Below, piece by piece: positions 1 to 12,323 of a stretch of DNA of 64,000 bases. Position numbers and translations under genes: made by a program. The stretch spans positions 35,254,914 through 35,318,913 of the forward strand of contig OY747711.1 of NCBI GenBank assembly GCA_963556495.2, read 5' to 3'. Each line of letters opens with the position of its first letter. Position 1 is the first letter of the stretch. The notes below the pieces were generated by a model. It ran no database searches. It was not told where the DNA came from and worked only from the letters and a program-made list of their open reading frames with translations. The DNA is from Valencia hispanica (Eukaryota > Chordata > Actinopteri > Cyprinodontiformes > Valenciidae).

Positions 1-726
<726 letters not shown>

Positions 727-1775
727 TCTTTATGTACAGCCACCCCACAACAAAAGTTACAGTTGCAACATAACAGTGTGTATACAAAACAGATTTATTT
801 TAGATTTAGAAAACTGCTAACATGAAAATGACTATTTATTTAATAGCAACCTACCCTAGACTAGATAATGCACTTTCACTCCAGTCAATTCTTTTTTTCT
901 CTCCCAACCATATTATCCTAAACAGTAAGAGACCATTTGACATCTGTCTTCTGACCTGTTTAAACCATTGGGGTTTATTTCTAAGGATGGGTTGTCGCAA
1001 AAAAGAAAATTATTATGTGGCAGGTCCTGACACAGGTGCATGTCACAGTGAAGAAAAGCTTACTGGATCTTTGACCCCTGTGATCTAAGCACCCGCAAGA
1101 AGTTCAGCAGTGGCAGCAGCTATTTCACAATTTCTACCTTAAACGGTAATCTCTCTTGGTAATTTGGTGTCCCTGAAACATACAGGAGGAGAAATATAAT
1201 GGTAACTCCTAGACATAAGCTGAAGCAAAAAGAAGGGAAAATCTAATATCATTTTTGATTGTTTAAGGTACATTTAATCACAAACATAAATCTGATGGTT
1301 GTAAGCCTCCCTTCTTGCAACATATTTTAATTACTCTAGTCTTTTTTCAATGAAGACAGTTAAAAAGAAAATGAGAAATGACACAGAACAAGAGGTCAAT
1401 TACAGTTCTGTGAAAATAAATGTGGCTTCAAATAAAAAATTTATTTTATTCATTATCTAGTATCTCTTGTTGCATCGGTAGGTCAGTGAAAAACTGAAAG
1501 ACGTATGTTTAAATAAGCATAACAAAAACAACCATGGATGAAACCTGTTATAAGCAGAGATCCAGTATGTCAATCAGAAGGTGTTGCAACAAAGCAAATA
1601 CAAGACTGTTCAGTATTTTCTTTCCTGGTGAAAACAACCATGGTAAATTTCGCAAAGAGGGAGATGATTTAGGTGCTGCAGGACCCACTAATGCAGATAC
1701 TTTTGAGAAACATTTTTTACAGTGTTAGCACCCACAGTGTACAGGCAAACTGAGCATCCAGTAATATATATATAT
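727..1775. other. Unassigned AT-rich sequence
   Basis: Only short unrelated reading frames occur here. I see no repeat ends, RNA gene or splice-site pattern that would support a feature. Confidence 0.3.
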
Positions 1776-2165
1776 ATATCAAATCAAATCAAATCAAAAG
1801 AAAATTATAAAGCGTTTTTTATACAAGAAGTTGCATCACAAAGTGCTTTACAGATTAAAATGACCCCACATAAAACCATCTTCCCTTCCCTCCTCCACAG
1901 ATTTAAAAGCATGGTCACAGTTATACCCCCCTCCCCCCAACCCAACTCCCATGCACACACACAGTTAAAAGCAAAAGTCAAAAAGGACATTGGGCCGAGT
2001 GCAGATGAACCATGCAAGTTGTTTTCTCTCAGTGTTTTTCTCCCCATCGAAGATACACCTGGTCTGGTATCCTGCTTGGCTGCAATGCCCTGTTGGACGG
2101 GGGTCATCGACTGGGATGATCCTCTCAGTAACTGAAGATCCACTGTGTCCTGTTATCAACTTTTT
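1776..2165 (-). mobile_element. LINE 3' untranslated tail, minus strand
   Basis: Read on the minus strand, this ends in a stretch resembling the common fish LINE tail (a CTTTGTGATGCAAC-like core, then a run ending in TTTGAT repeats). The plus strand shows the tail as CAAAT units at about 1780-1798. It probably belongs to the minus-strand L2-like fragment that resumes at 2578, with a plus-strand L2 end lying between them. The boundary near 2165 is approximate. Confidence 0.5.
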
Positions 2166-2577
2166 ACTTTCTGTAACATAGAAAGTTCTCTTATATCGGA
2201 TCTTCTGTTCCTTCTATGTTCTGCTCTGTCTTCTCAAACCCCCAGACGGTCGTGGCAGATGGCCGCTCCTACTGAGCCTGGTTCTGTTGGAGGTTTCTTC
2301 CTGTTAAAGGGGAGTTTTTCCTCTCCACTGTCGCTACATGCTTGCTCAGTATGAGGGATTGCTGAAGGATTGCTGTGGTTGGAAATCTGCCCAACCTCAC
2401 GCCAATGACTGACGCAATCTGCTGGGATTCCTTAAATAGGAAACTTTTTAACTGATTGGAATGTTTGTATAATTGTATTGAAATGACTTCTTGTTAAGTG
2501 CCTTGAGATGACATCTGTTGTGAATTGGCGCTGTATAAATAAACTGAATTGAATTGAATTGAAACGGCATCTGAGCA
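2166..2577 (+). mobile_element. L2-type LINE 3' end, plus strand
   Basis: This holds the conserved 3' region of fish L2 LINEs: a block around 2247-2340 including GGCAGATGGCCGCTCC and a purine-rich GGGAGTTTTTCC, then the terminal GAATTGGCGCTGTATAAATA followed by GAATT/GAATTGA tail units. No coding part remains. It lies between two segments of a minus-strand LINE, so it probably inserted later, although I could not define a TSD. Confidence 0.7.
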
Positions 2578-3500
2578 GCTATCCGCCCCGGCAGCGGTAG
2601 ATTAACAGCAGCAGCCGAGGCGCTGACACAGGGCACCCAGTGGAGGCAAGGCCAAGACCCCCACCTCCACCCAAGCTCCACCTGTAGAGCACCCAGGCAG
2701 CCAAAGCCGACCACCGCTTCCGGGGCAGAGGACCCCCACAGAGGAAACACTGGAACGGGGATTAAGATAAATTAAAGTTTAAAAATAAACAGTAAACTAA
2801 TGTGCTAAGATTGAATAGTAAAACACTGATAAAAATATAATCATATAAAACATGCAGCACAAATAAACAAACAGTAATAAATAATCAGTTAAAAGCTAGG
2901 CTAAAAAGGTGAGTCTTGAGGCTGCTCTTAAAAACATGAACGGTCTCTGCGGCCCTGAGGTCCTCTGGCAGCCTGTTCCAGGGTGACAATGAGACGGCTG
3001 CCAGAGAAGCGCAGAGACCGCGAAGGCCCAGGACCATCAAGACACTTAAAAACCATCAAAAGAACCTTAAAATCGATCCCAAAATGTACGGGGAGCCAAT
3101 GCAATGATTTTAAGACATGTGTAATGTGTTCCCGCCTCCTGGTCTTCGTCAGGACACGTGCTGCTGAATTTTGTAGTAGTTGTAAACCTGATATACTCTT
3201 TTTGGGAAGACCAGAAAGCAGGGCATTACAGTAATCAATTCTACTGGAGATAAAAGCATGCATCAGTGTCTCCGTATTGGCCCGAGAGAGAGTGTGGCAA
3301 TGTTCTTTAGTTGATAAAAACGTATTTTAGTAATCTTTTTTTATGTGAGGAATAAAAGTCAGCTCAGAGTCAAAAATCACGCCCTGGTTCTTCACTTGTA
3401 AAGAGGGATTAAAAGACATTGATTGTAGTTTTGGTAAAAGTTTCTCTCTCTGATAAAGACACACGCTCATATTTGTCTAAAACCATGTTGCTTTGAGAGG
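2578..3500 (-). mobile_element. L2-type LINE fragment, minus strand
   Basis: The segment contains a broken L2 reverse-transcriptase C-terminal region (listed separately) and, on its 3' side (2578-2894), a non-coding stretch that is first GC-rich and then A-rich. It is 5' truncated: no endonuclease or RT palm is visible. Confidence 0.65.
2895..3480 (-). pseudogene. L2 LINE reverse transcriptase C-terminal remnant
   Basis: The minus-strand frame 3263-2928 reads [19 protein letters not shown], then a conserved run ending in SLHWLPV. This is the hallmark of the region downstream of the RT palm in L2/CR1 LINEs. Further upstream on the same strand (about 3480-3264), residues such as GVIFDSELTFIPHIK belong to the same domain but are separated by disruptions. 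The end of the frame ([11 protein letters not shown]) comes from an internal deletion joining the distal part of the domain. No catalytic YADD box is present, so this is a dead 5'-truncated copy. Family identity is from motif recognition. Confidence 0.75.
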
Positions 3501-3694
3501 ATAAAATATTACATCTGATGGTGTCTCCTCCTCCTCACAAAGAGTGTTTGAGGGGGTTTTAGGAAAATGCAGTAGTAGCTCTGTTAAAAAGTTTATCAAT
3601 GGTGGAAAAAAGGATTTTGGAATTCTTTTTATGTTCCGAGATGATTTTGGAGAAGTATGAATTTCTTGAATTTCTTACTACATTGTTGTATAAG

Positions 3695-3696
<2 letters not shown>

Positions 3697-3736
<40 letters not shown>
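3697..3736. repeat. (TA)20 microsatellite, left flank of a Tc1 element
   Basis: Pure TA repeat abutting the left inverted terminal repeat of the Tc1-like element. Together with 5261-5332 it suggests insertion into a TA tract. Confidence 0.95.
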
Positions 3737-3740
<4 letters not shown>

Positions 3741-5257
3741 CAAAAGTTTTGAGAATGACACAAATAATAGCTTTCACAAAGTTTGCTGCAAAACTACTTT
3801 TAGATCTTTGTTTCAGTTGTTTCTGTGATGTACTGAAATATAATTACATGCGCTTTATACATTTCAAAGGCTTTTTATTGACAATTACATGACATTTAAT
3901 AAAAGAGTCAGTATTTGCAGTGTTGGTTCTTCTTTTTCAGGACCTCTGCATTTCGACTGGGCATGCTCTCAATCAACTTCTGGGCCAAATCCTGACTGAT
4001 AGCAACCCACTCTTTCATAATCACTTCTTGGAGTTTGTCAGAATTAGTGGGTTTTTGTTTGTCCACCCGCCTCTTGAGGATTGACCACAAGTTCTCAATG
4101 GGATTAAGATCTGGGGAGTTTCCAGGCCATGGACCCAAAATTTAAACGTTTTGGTCCCTGAGCCACTTAGTTATCACTTTTGCCTTATGGCACAGTGCTC
4201 CATCGTGCTGGAAAATGCATTGTTCTTCACCAAACTGTTGTTGGATTGTTGGAAGAAGTTGCTGTTGGAGGGTGTTTTGGTACCATTCTTTATTCATGGC
4301 TGCTTTTTTGGGCAAAATTGTAAGTGAGCCCACTTCCTTGGATGAGAAGCAACCCCACACATGAATGGTCTCAGGATGCTTTACTGTTGGCATGACACAG
4401 GACTGATGGTAGCGCTCACCTTTTCTTCTCCGGACAAGCCTTTTTCCAGATCCCCCAAACAATCGGAAAGAGGCTTCATTGGAGAATATGACTTTGCCCC
4501 AGTCCTCAGCAGTCCATTCACCACACTTTCTGCAGAAGATCAATCTGTCCCTGATGTTTTTTTGGGAGAGAAGTGGCTTCTTTGCTGCCCTTCTTGACAC
4601 CAGGCCATCTTCCAAAAGTATTTGTCACACTGTGCGTGCAGATGCGCTCACACCTGCCTGCTGCCATTCCTGAGCAAGCTCTGCACTGGTGGCACTGGCA
4701 CAGCTGAATCCTCTTTAGGAGACGATCCTGGCGCTTGCTGGACTTTCTTGGATGCCCTGAAGCCTTGTTAACAAGAATTGAACCTGTTTCCTTGAAGTTC
4801 TTGAAAATCTTATAAATTGTTGATTTAGGTGCAATTTTAGTAGCCACAATATCCTTGCATGTGAAGCCATTTTTATGCAATGCAATGATGGCTGCACGCG
4901 TTTCTTTGCAGGTCACCATGGTTCACAATGGAAGAACAATGATTTCAAGCATCACCCTCCATTTAACATGTCAAGTCTGCGATTCTAACCCAATCAGCCT
5001 GACATAATGATCTCCAGCCTTGTGCTCGTCAACATTCTCACCTGAGTTAACAAGACGATTACTGAAAAGATCTCAGCAGGTCCTTTAATGACAGCAATGA
5101 AATGCAGTGGAATTTCCATGGCAAAGAAGGACTATGCAATTCATCTGATCATTGTTCATAACATTCTGGAGTATATGCAAATTGCTATTATAAAAACTTA
5201 AGCAGCAATTTTTCCAATTTCCAATATTTATGTAATTCTCAAAACTTTTGGCCACGA

Positions 5258-5260
<3 letters not shown>
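3737..5260 (-). mobile_element. Tc1/mariner-like DNA transposon, transposase on minus strand
   Basis: Inverted terminal repeats are visible: the left end begins TGGCCAAAAGTTTTGAGAAT and the right end is its near complement, followed by the extra terminal bases CGACTG before TA. The left copy lacks the outermost six bases that the right copy has; TA repeat occupies that place. The element is about 1.5 kb, normal for Tc1 families, and carries a broken transposase. It sits in a TA microsatellite, consistent with the TA target of the superfamily. Confidence 0.93.
3908..4919 (-). pseudogene. Tc1-like DD34E transposase, inactivated
   Basis: The transposase would bind the inverted terminal repeats and cut and paste the element at TA sites. 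The N-terminal part (4919 downward) has the helix-turn-helix region (MVTCKETRAAIIALHKNGF, then IAPKSTIYKIFKNF). A frameshift between about 4700 and 4615 moves the rest into another frame. That part holds KVIFSNEASFRLFG, IFQHDGALCHKA and, after an in-frame TAA near 4139, GNSPDLNPIENLW. The first catalytic Asp is replaced by Asn (SNEAS where the family has SDE); the second Asp and the Glu are intact. Frameshift, stop and catalytic substitution together make it non-functional. Confidence 0.92.

Positions 5261-5332
<72 letters not shown>
5261..5332. repeat. (TA)36 microsatellite, right flank of a Tc1 element
   Basis: Pure TA repeat starting immediately after the right transposon end CGACTG. Confidence 0.96.
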
Positions 5333-5334
<2 letters not shown>

Positions 5335-6623
5335 CTCTGTCAATGTTATTTGTTTCCAAATATGTTTCCTATCAATGGACTTCATGGGGATTTCTAGAAG
5401 TTAAGCTATTAGGTTTGTCATCAGCACTAGCAGTTGTTGAAGAAAAACATGACAAATTAAGTTGAAAGAATGGAATGTGATAGTGATAATAATAAGAAGC
5501 ACTTTTTGGAAAATGAGAGAGATGCCTTAATGCAAGGAAAGCAGGGCCACTTACAAACCAATGCTTTTGTAGCAAAAAGCTCATAGATGCAGGGTATAAC
5601 AGAAAACATTAAATGACTACAATATAACTCTGGGCATTAGTATGTATTAAAAAAAATAGACTTCTTAGCATTCAAAAGAGCTCAAAGTCATGCTCTACCG
5701 TCTTGGAAAACACAACTTAACAAAGGCATAATGCATTGCCAAAATTGCTTTTATCCTTTTAAGGGCAAGTATGTTAGGAGGAAGGTTTAGATTTTGTCAA
5801 AAAAATCCTCGTGAGACATGAAGGATATTTTTCAATTTAAAATTTGTTTTCCCTGCTCCCATTAATTAACCTTATTGAACATTAAGATCAAACAGCAACA
5901 CAGAGAATGAAGATTTTATTGTTTACCAGTACACCATTCATTTTATTAGTCCTGAGATTAAGCATTAGTTTTTGCTTTATATTGTTCTAATTTAGGCTAT
6001 TTTAGCACCAGTATGACATTTAAAATCAAAGAGGTTTATCCTAATAATAATAATAATCTAATTTTGTGACTGTGATGAACTGGGAATCTATCATTCAAGA
6101 TTTCAAAGGACTAGTCATTCAAAGAAATAATCCAAACTTCGTCAAAGGGCATTAGCAATAATAAAACTAAGTATTTTTGGTTTTTGTGTTTAATCTTTTT
6201 AACTTGAGTAATAAACTGCTGGAGCTAAAACAAAAACACAAAATATTAACTGTAAAGATGGATCTAAAAAAAAAATTTAAATTGTTGCCTCAATATTTCT
6301 TAAAGATGATTTGGATGAACATGTGTATGTGTAAAAGAAATCGACTGAAACGAAAAGCATGGCTACTTGAACTCCCTGAACTCAGTCACAGAAATAGAAT
6401 ACTGATAAAGAAATCCAGTCTTATCGCTCCACTAACTCCCATCGCTCTATCTGTCCACCAAGCCTTCCTCCACCACCCCCACATCACATCTTGCTCCAAG
6501 TTTTAACTCTGATATACCCCTTTCCATTTCATGCTCATTGTATCTTTTTTTGTGCTTGATTTGTGGCAATTAAAAAATTCTCCAGACTCAAAATTCTTCT
6601 CCCTTGTTGGTCAATATTTCGTT
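5333..6623. other. Unassigned AT-rich sequence
   Basis: A 109-codon open frame at 6177-6506 is Lys/Leu-rich and looks like chance translation of AT-rich DNA. No repeat end, RNA gene or exon is recognised. Confidence 0.3.
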
Positions 6624-6639
6624 GGAAATACTACTTTGT

Positions 6640-6832
6640 GGGGCGTGGCGCAGTGGTTTGGGACAGGCATCCCATGTTCTGAGGTCTTAGTCCTCGATGC
6701 GGTTGTCCTGGGTTTGGGTTCGACTCCAGCCCAGGGACATTTGCCGAATGTCTCTTCCCCTGCTTCTCTCCCCTTTCTGTAAGCCTATCCACTGTCAATA
6801 AAGGCCACTGTGGCCACAAAACCTTAAAAAAA
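6640..6832 (+). mobile_element. tRNA-derived SINE with 16-bp target-site duplication
   Basis: The element begins GGGGCGTGGCGCAGTGG and ends in a short A-run. It is flanked by a perfect 16-bp direct repeat, GGAAATACTACTTTGT, at 6624-6639 and 6833-6848. The 5' part has RNA polymerase III A-box and B-box sequences; the 3' part ends CAATAAAGGCCACTGTGGCC then A-rich, like other fish SINEs. At 193 bp with an exact TSD it looks full length and relatively young. SINEs are copied by a partner LINE; the partner is not identifiable here. Confidence 0.9.
6645..6727 (+). promoter_or_regulatory. RNA polymerase III A box and B box of the SINE
   Basis: A-box-like GTGGCGCAGTGG lies at 6645-6656 and GGTTCGACTCC, an exact match to the B-box consensus GGTTCGANTCC, at 6717-6727. 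The spacing is wider than in a mature tRNA gene, as is common in tRNA-derived SINEs. Confidence 0.85.
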
Positions 6833-6848
6833 GGAAATACTACTTTGT

Positions 6849-8239
6849 CAAATCCCTCTTAGATTGGGTAAGCTCCCCCTTATTACCATGTCCCAGTGCC
6901 CATCTGTCACTCACCTCATTTCCTTCTTACATACTATCTAAATGGTTGTTAGCTTAAGCAAGACTTAGGAGTCCCTTTAGCTTTGCAATCTCAATTAAGA
7001 TACCACAGCTCATTGAATGAGCCTTTAATCTTCAGTGAAAAGAAACATGAACACATTTCTCTCTGAATATGTTGCTCCTAATTTGGGTTTAAACTTCATC
7101 CTCGCTGGAGAGGGATCCTGCAGTTTACTCAAGTGAAAAACACCAACTTCTTGGAAAAAGTAATGTAAGTATTTCTACACTTCATTAAGTCAGACTTCCA
7201 GCAAACCAACTTTTTGCTCATAAATTATGTTTTTGCTAAGTCTGACGAGATGTGTAAAATTAAAAACAAATGGGATGCTGTTGGTTTTCTCAAAATGGGT
7301 ACACAGAGGGCAGCCTATCAAAAACAAATAGAACTCAGTTGCCACATCAAGGATCTGTGTAATGTATAGAGCCATCTGTTTTTGATTCCAGTGTGCACAC
7401 ATGGGCAGAGCTTTGAGCACACCCAGCACCATACCTTAGTGTAGGATTGTGGGCCAATGAGAATCTATTCAGCATTCAAAGTCATATCAGCAGGGAAGAC
7501 AACAATTATCTCTTGGCAAGTGAGATAACTTGCCAAGACAAAAAAGGTTCTGGAACACATACAGTGATACACTCCACTGCAGAAGTGCTCGTAAGGGGAT
7601 TGTGTTTCTTTGAGCCTACATAAAAACTTAGAAAACTTTAAAGAAAGTCTTACCTGATGCAGAGGAACGGCAGCATTAATTCCGAAGATATGGCAGGAAA
7701 GAAATATATGGGCAAAGAAAAAAATGTAGGAAGATGGTTGGAGAGAGAGGGAGAAAAAAAACAACAGACACACAGTTAGTCATGCACTGTACCATATCCA
7801 TTTTGAGTTAAAAGCCCCACTGGCAAAGTGACATCTATCAATGTCATTGCTCCCTCATCCATATTTGAACAGTCATTAATCATGGAGTCTGGACTGATGT
7901 GGGCCATAATGCTGCCTGATAGTTCAACGCTTTGATTATAATTAGTACGAACACCTAAATGGAAGCTAAACAAGAAAAAAAAAACTAAAGTTGTATCATT
8001 CCTCGCAACATTTGCTGAAACCATTTGCTGAAACCATTTGCCAAGCAATTGCATCAGAAATAATTTTTCATGTTGAATTAAAAGTCATTTATGTTCAAAG
8101 ACATGACAAATGCTCATTTCATTTTTCTTTAAGACTGGTCTGTAATGTGTTTATTAAATAACCTTTTGGCATCAACCATTGGAACATTTTCTCCCCTGTC
8201 TGCCATGTGTCTACTTGTGTCTAGAATTATTTGCTCCTA
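6849..8239. other. Unassigned sequence with one short hairpin
   Basis: No gene is recognised. A perfect 11-bp stem with a 6-base loop occurs at 7511-7538 (TCTTGGCAAGT / ACTTGCCAAGA). The open frames at 7465-7773 and 7776-8054 on the minus strand have no recognisable motifs. Confidence 0.3.
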
Positions 8240-8935
8240 TACAGGTGAATTGCAATAAATTAGACCACCATCAAAAATTACCTTCATTTTAGTAATTCAG
8301 TGCCAAAAGGGAAACTTATCACACACAAAGTGATATATTGCAAGCATTTATTTCTGTTAATTTTGGTCATTGCAGTGATGCCATGTTCATTCCAACGGGT
8401 ATTTACACATTTTGCAGGGTGGGCAAGTGCCAAGTCCTGTTGGAAAATTAAATCAAAATCTTTATAAAGTTTACTAGCAGAGAAAACCATGATATACTCT
8501 CAAGATTCCTGGTAAATGACCAGGACTTGAGAAAACACCAACAGATGACATAGGTTCCCACTATACCACTAACTAAAAAAAATTAAAATCACAATAGACC
8601 TCAAGCAGTTTGGATCATGTTCCTCTCACCAGACTCTGGAACTTTGATTTCCAAAAGAAATAGAGAATTTACTCATCTGAAAAGAGAAAAAATGAGCACA
8701 ACTCCAGTCTGAGTGTTTTGGCTCTGAAAGCACTGACCCCAGCCCCTGTCCACCTCTTGTGAATTTCCCCTATTGACTGTGCATTGCTCAACCATCCTCT
8801 TCAGGCTCCAGGTGTCCCCGTAGGTTGCTCACCTTTTTCTACCACACTTTTTCTTTCCACTCAACTTCCCAATAAAATATGCTTAGATACAGCACTCTGA
8901 ACAGCAAGCTGCTAGGGCAACTAACTTTTACTGCT
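8240..8935 (-). mobile_element. Decayed Tc1-like transposon
   Basis: The left end begins CAGGTGAATTGCAATAAATT, which resembles the inverted repeats of fish Tc1 families. The interior aligns by eye, on the minus strand, with parts of the transposase of the better copy at 35993-37582, including the region around 8640-8900 (N-terminal half). No right inverted repeat is visible, so the 3' limit is approximate. Confidence 0.7.
8284..8490 (-). pseudogene. Tc1-like transposase fragment
   Basis: The minus-strand frame contains DLIFQQDLALAHPAKCVNTR followed by EHGIT, matching the block around the second catalytic Asp of the transposase at 36270-37253 (FIFQHDLAPAHSAK there). The following PDLNPIE block is not preserved in frame and the rest is interrupted by many changes. 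The copy is a fossil with no coding capacity. Confidence 0.75.
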
Positions 8936-8998
8936 CATTCTCCATATGGAGGATGTCTATAGCCTATTTTAAAAAGCAACATCAGTTAGCCTTTTAGT

Positions 8999-9545
8999 CA
9001 TTCATAAGTAGTCAGCCTGTGGCGGCAATGTGGCGCGATCAGGTGTTTTTTGCAAAAGATAACGCAATGGTGGGATAAAGTGTCCGGGCTGACGATGTGC
9101 AGGGTTGTGCATAAACCGGAAGATTCTTCTGGATTTTTTTTCTCATTTTGTCTTTCATAGTTGAGACATGCCCCTTTAAGCGTTTTTGTGAGCCACTACA
9201 AAAGATGGCTATCCTTTGGTGATCTGCTCTTCAGCTCTAAAGGCCAGAAGCTCTCGGACCTCTGCATCACTCCAGTTTGCCATTTCAACTAATACAGTTT
9301 ACAAATGCTAAATGTACTCCCCGTTTTTACTTGCATTTCAAATACTGTTGCCAGTTGAGCCTCAGCACACATTCTACACATCATGACATGACACATTATG
9401 ACATCACCCACTGTTGCGCCAAGGTGTGATCTTCATTCATAGAGTCCATCGTTGCAGCAATATTGCAGTAATATTACTATCAAGCTTGTCGGCACAAAGT
9501 CTGCAATAATCACGCCTCGCCATGCCGCCACGGCACATTCATAAG
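8999..9545. mobile_element. Putative inverted-repeat element (MITE-like)
   Basis: The direct repeat CATTCATAAG occurs at 8999-9008 and 9536-9545. Just inside, the left side has GTGGCGGCAATGTGGCG and the right side, read on the other strand, has GTGGCGGCATGGCGAGGCG. This fits a non-autonomous DNA transposon of about 530 bp with an 8-10 bp TSD (hAT-like), but the left repeat starts about 9 bases further in than the right one. No coding capacity. Confidence 0.45.
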
Positions 9546-10154
9546 ACACACCGTGCTGGCAATATTGCCCTAATATTGTGTGTACTATCTGTCTTTTGAA
9601 AATGCCTTATGACAGTATGCTGTCAAATCAAAACTCTTCCTCATGATTGTGTAGGCCAAAGCAGGGTCATAACAATCAATTTCTCTATTTTAAAGAAAAA
9701 AAAAATTCATTGTTGTGAAATATTTAAATGTCATTTTGGATATCCTTGCACAAGCTTTGAACAATATTTTGCTGGAATTTTGGACAATTCCTCTCAACAG
9801 AACTGGTGTTACCAAGTCTAGTTTATAGGCCACCTGCTTGCGTTCAAATAATGTGTTGTTATGCTTGGGATCACTGTCCAATTGAAAGAATCAGATTTGC
9901 CTGAGCCTTAACTTTCTGGCTGATGCTGCTTCATTATTTCCACATAGTTCTTTCCTTATACTGCCTTTTTTTATGAAGTGCACCAGTTCCGCCTGCATTA
10001 AAACCTCACCCTTGTACTTAAGAGCAACTCACCCACCTACCAGGGTCTTACTCCACCTACATTTGAAAAAATGCAGCAAAAGGAGGCTTGTGGGGTTTGT
10101 CAAGATGTGTAAATATCAGTTTATGTGTTATAGTCAAGGGGCAAACTTCAGCAG
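9546..10154. other. Unassigned sequence
   Basis: Only short open frames. The motif CAATATTGC...TAATATT near 9562-9580 repeats one near 9450-9475, so part of this may belong to the preceding element. Confidence 0.25.
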
Positions 10155-10325
10155 CAAAATCTGATGCTAATGTGGAAGTGACAGCAATTGCAGTTCCCCG
10201 CTCATTCGCTAGGGGCCGGTTCCAGAAAGCAGAAGTTCCCATTGACTCCCATGTTAAAAATGCCAGCTTCATAGCAGAAATAAACATGTTTACAACCTGG
10301 TTCAAAAAGCATTTTAGGTGTTGCT
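10155..10325 (+). repeat. Dispersed fish repeat fragment
   Basis: The phrases CCATTGACTCCCATGTTAAA and AGCAGAAATAAACATGTTTA are ones I associate with a common fish dispersed repeat, which also includes a block like the one at 13200-13285. A short A20-like run follows at about 10365-10384. Identification is from memory of the family, not alignment. Confidence 0.45.
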
Positions 10326-10384
10326 GGTGAAGTTTACTGTCATGACAATTCTGAGGGGGGTGATAAAAAAAAAAAAAAAAAAAA

Positions 10385-12323
10385 CAATCCGTTTAGACAG
10401 GGGCATCTCCAGGGTTTAAATAAGTCCTTCTTTCTTAACTTGCTTCTGTTGGGCTCCCTTTTGTCTCTACATGACAGTCCCTTCTTTTCCCCCCTTTGTC
10501 TTTGCTTTTCCATCTCTGTCCTTCCACCAGTGAACTACCAAATATTTTGTTATTTAGCATTAGATTACTAACAAACAGCACACATACCATCATTCATACT
10601 CTATTTGCCAATTGCTTTCTCTCTGTCTTTATCTCTCCTCTTTTGCCTCTCATCAATTGATCTTCTCCCATCATTGGTACTGTCTTGGTTAGTCTGTTTG
10701 GCTCTGTCAGTAATGCCATAATGGCAAATGAGCATATAAGGTGAAGCAAGGCTTTACTTATTTCATTTATTATGTTTTCAATGATGCACTGTTATTGACC
10801 CATTTCGAATTAGCTTCTATCTATAATTTAATAGGTAGCCTAATAGGTAATTATGATAATTGGAATTAAGACCTTTCTCTTATTTATTATCTACAACACA
10901 ATGTTAAAACAATTAAATGTTACCAGTTCACATGGCTAATGATTATGCTGATGCTGCAGCTACAGCTACTGCTCCTACAGGCTCCTTTATGTCTTTTGTC
11001 ATCTCTCCTACCCTGTACAATATCATAACGTCCAAATTAAGTGTGCAAAGTATGACTATATATGACTATTATTAACTAATAATATATCCTATATACCCTT
11101 ATGTAAACGATTGGGCTACATCCATTCATGATGCAGAAAGAGTATTACAAAAGCGTTTACTTGGTTTTCACAAAAAGATTATATTCAAATAACTGTGACC
11201 AGTTTCCATGTTTGATTTAAACACCTCTTTCCTGCTGGCTCCTTCTCTGTCTGGAGCTCAACTTTGCTTCCTTCTATAACATTATTAAATCCAATCAAAG
11301 TGTGCAACAAACCTACAGAAAACAAGTCACACATATTCTAATACAATAATTTAATACAAACAAGTGGACAACAAAAACAAATTAACATGAATGGAAGCAT
11401 TCAGCCTTCATGTTTAAAGCAGAAGCTCTCAAATGGAGAATACTGTGGAGTTCTGCAGGAGGTACCTTAAGAAATGATCAGAGCTTTAAAATATATTTTT
11501 TTAATTCGACAGAAAAGAACAAAATAGATCCAATTTTATAGCCATGTATGTACCCCCTTATGTATGATTTTATTTCTTGTTTTTTGACTGTGTCTGCTCA
11601 GTAATTGAAAAGTTATTTCGTTACATTTTTATGAGAAATTTTTAATGAATTTCCTTATTCCCTGTACTTAAGGATAACTAGTTTGCTACCAACAGGAAAG
11701 CTAAAGAAAATTATGCATAAGCCAGTGTTTGCCTTTGTGAATCATTCCATTTTACAGAGATAATTTCTTACCTTTCATCTCTCTCTTGAAAAAGCTGAAT
11801 AGTTGCAGCTGCTTTTTCAGAATTTTTCAAAGATCCATTGGTTTCTGTGTCTTAAAAATATTGTTAATTGTAGTATCCAGTTGTACAAAGCAGCCTGTTA
11901 GGAGAGGGGAGGGGCTGTGTGCCTGCAGTAGTATGGCAAGCCATTGTTTGGCAAGCAGTTAACATACTACTTCGGGGTTAATAAGGATTTAATATACACC
12001 TTATTCTTGATATCGATGGTTTGCCATAACTGACTGTAACTTGATGTCAAGTCAAGTCAGAGCGGCAAAGATGATGAGATTAGAGCACAACAGACCGTTC
12101 TGCGTGATTAGGAGGGCAGCGAGCCTGTGGCTGGTGAGTGAAACACCAGACTTAAAACATCCGGGGCTAGAACAAAAACATTCGGGGCTGAAGCCCCAGG
12201 TAAGTCGGCTGACAACACCACTGCGTTTAGATTTAATTTAAGCTTGAAATTATGAATAATTAGGGGCAAGTCCATTTGATTGACAGTTCTCAGATGAGAA
12301 GTCAGCGCTTGCTGGTTGCTGAC
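10385..12323. other. Unassigned AT-rich sequence
   Basis: No gene or repeat is recognised. A consensus-quality splice donor (CAG then GTAAGT) occurs at 12197-12205 at the end of an open stretch from 12041, but no acceptor or conserved protein supports an exon. Confidence 0.3.

Noticed and set aside
6640..6832. Functional tRNA gene
   Set aside because: A and B boxes are present but cloverleaf arms do not form, and the A-rich end with exact TSD shows a SINE.
12041..12205. Coding exon ending at CAG|GTAAGT
   Set aside because: One good donor alone is weak evidence, and the translated peptide has no recognisable features.
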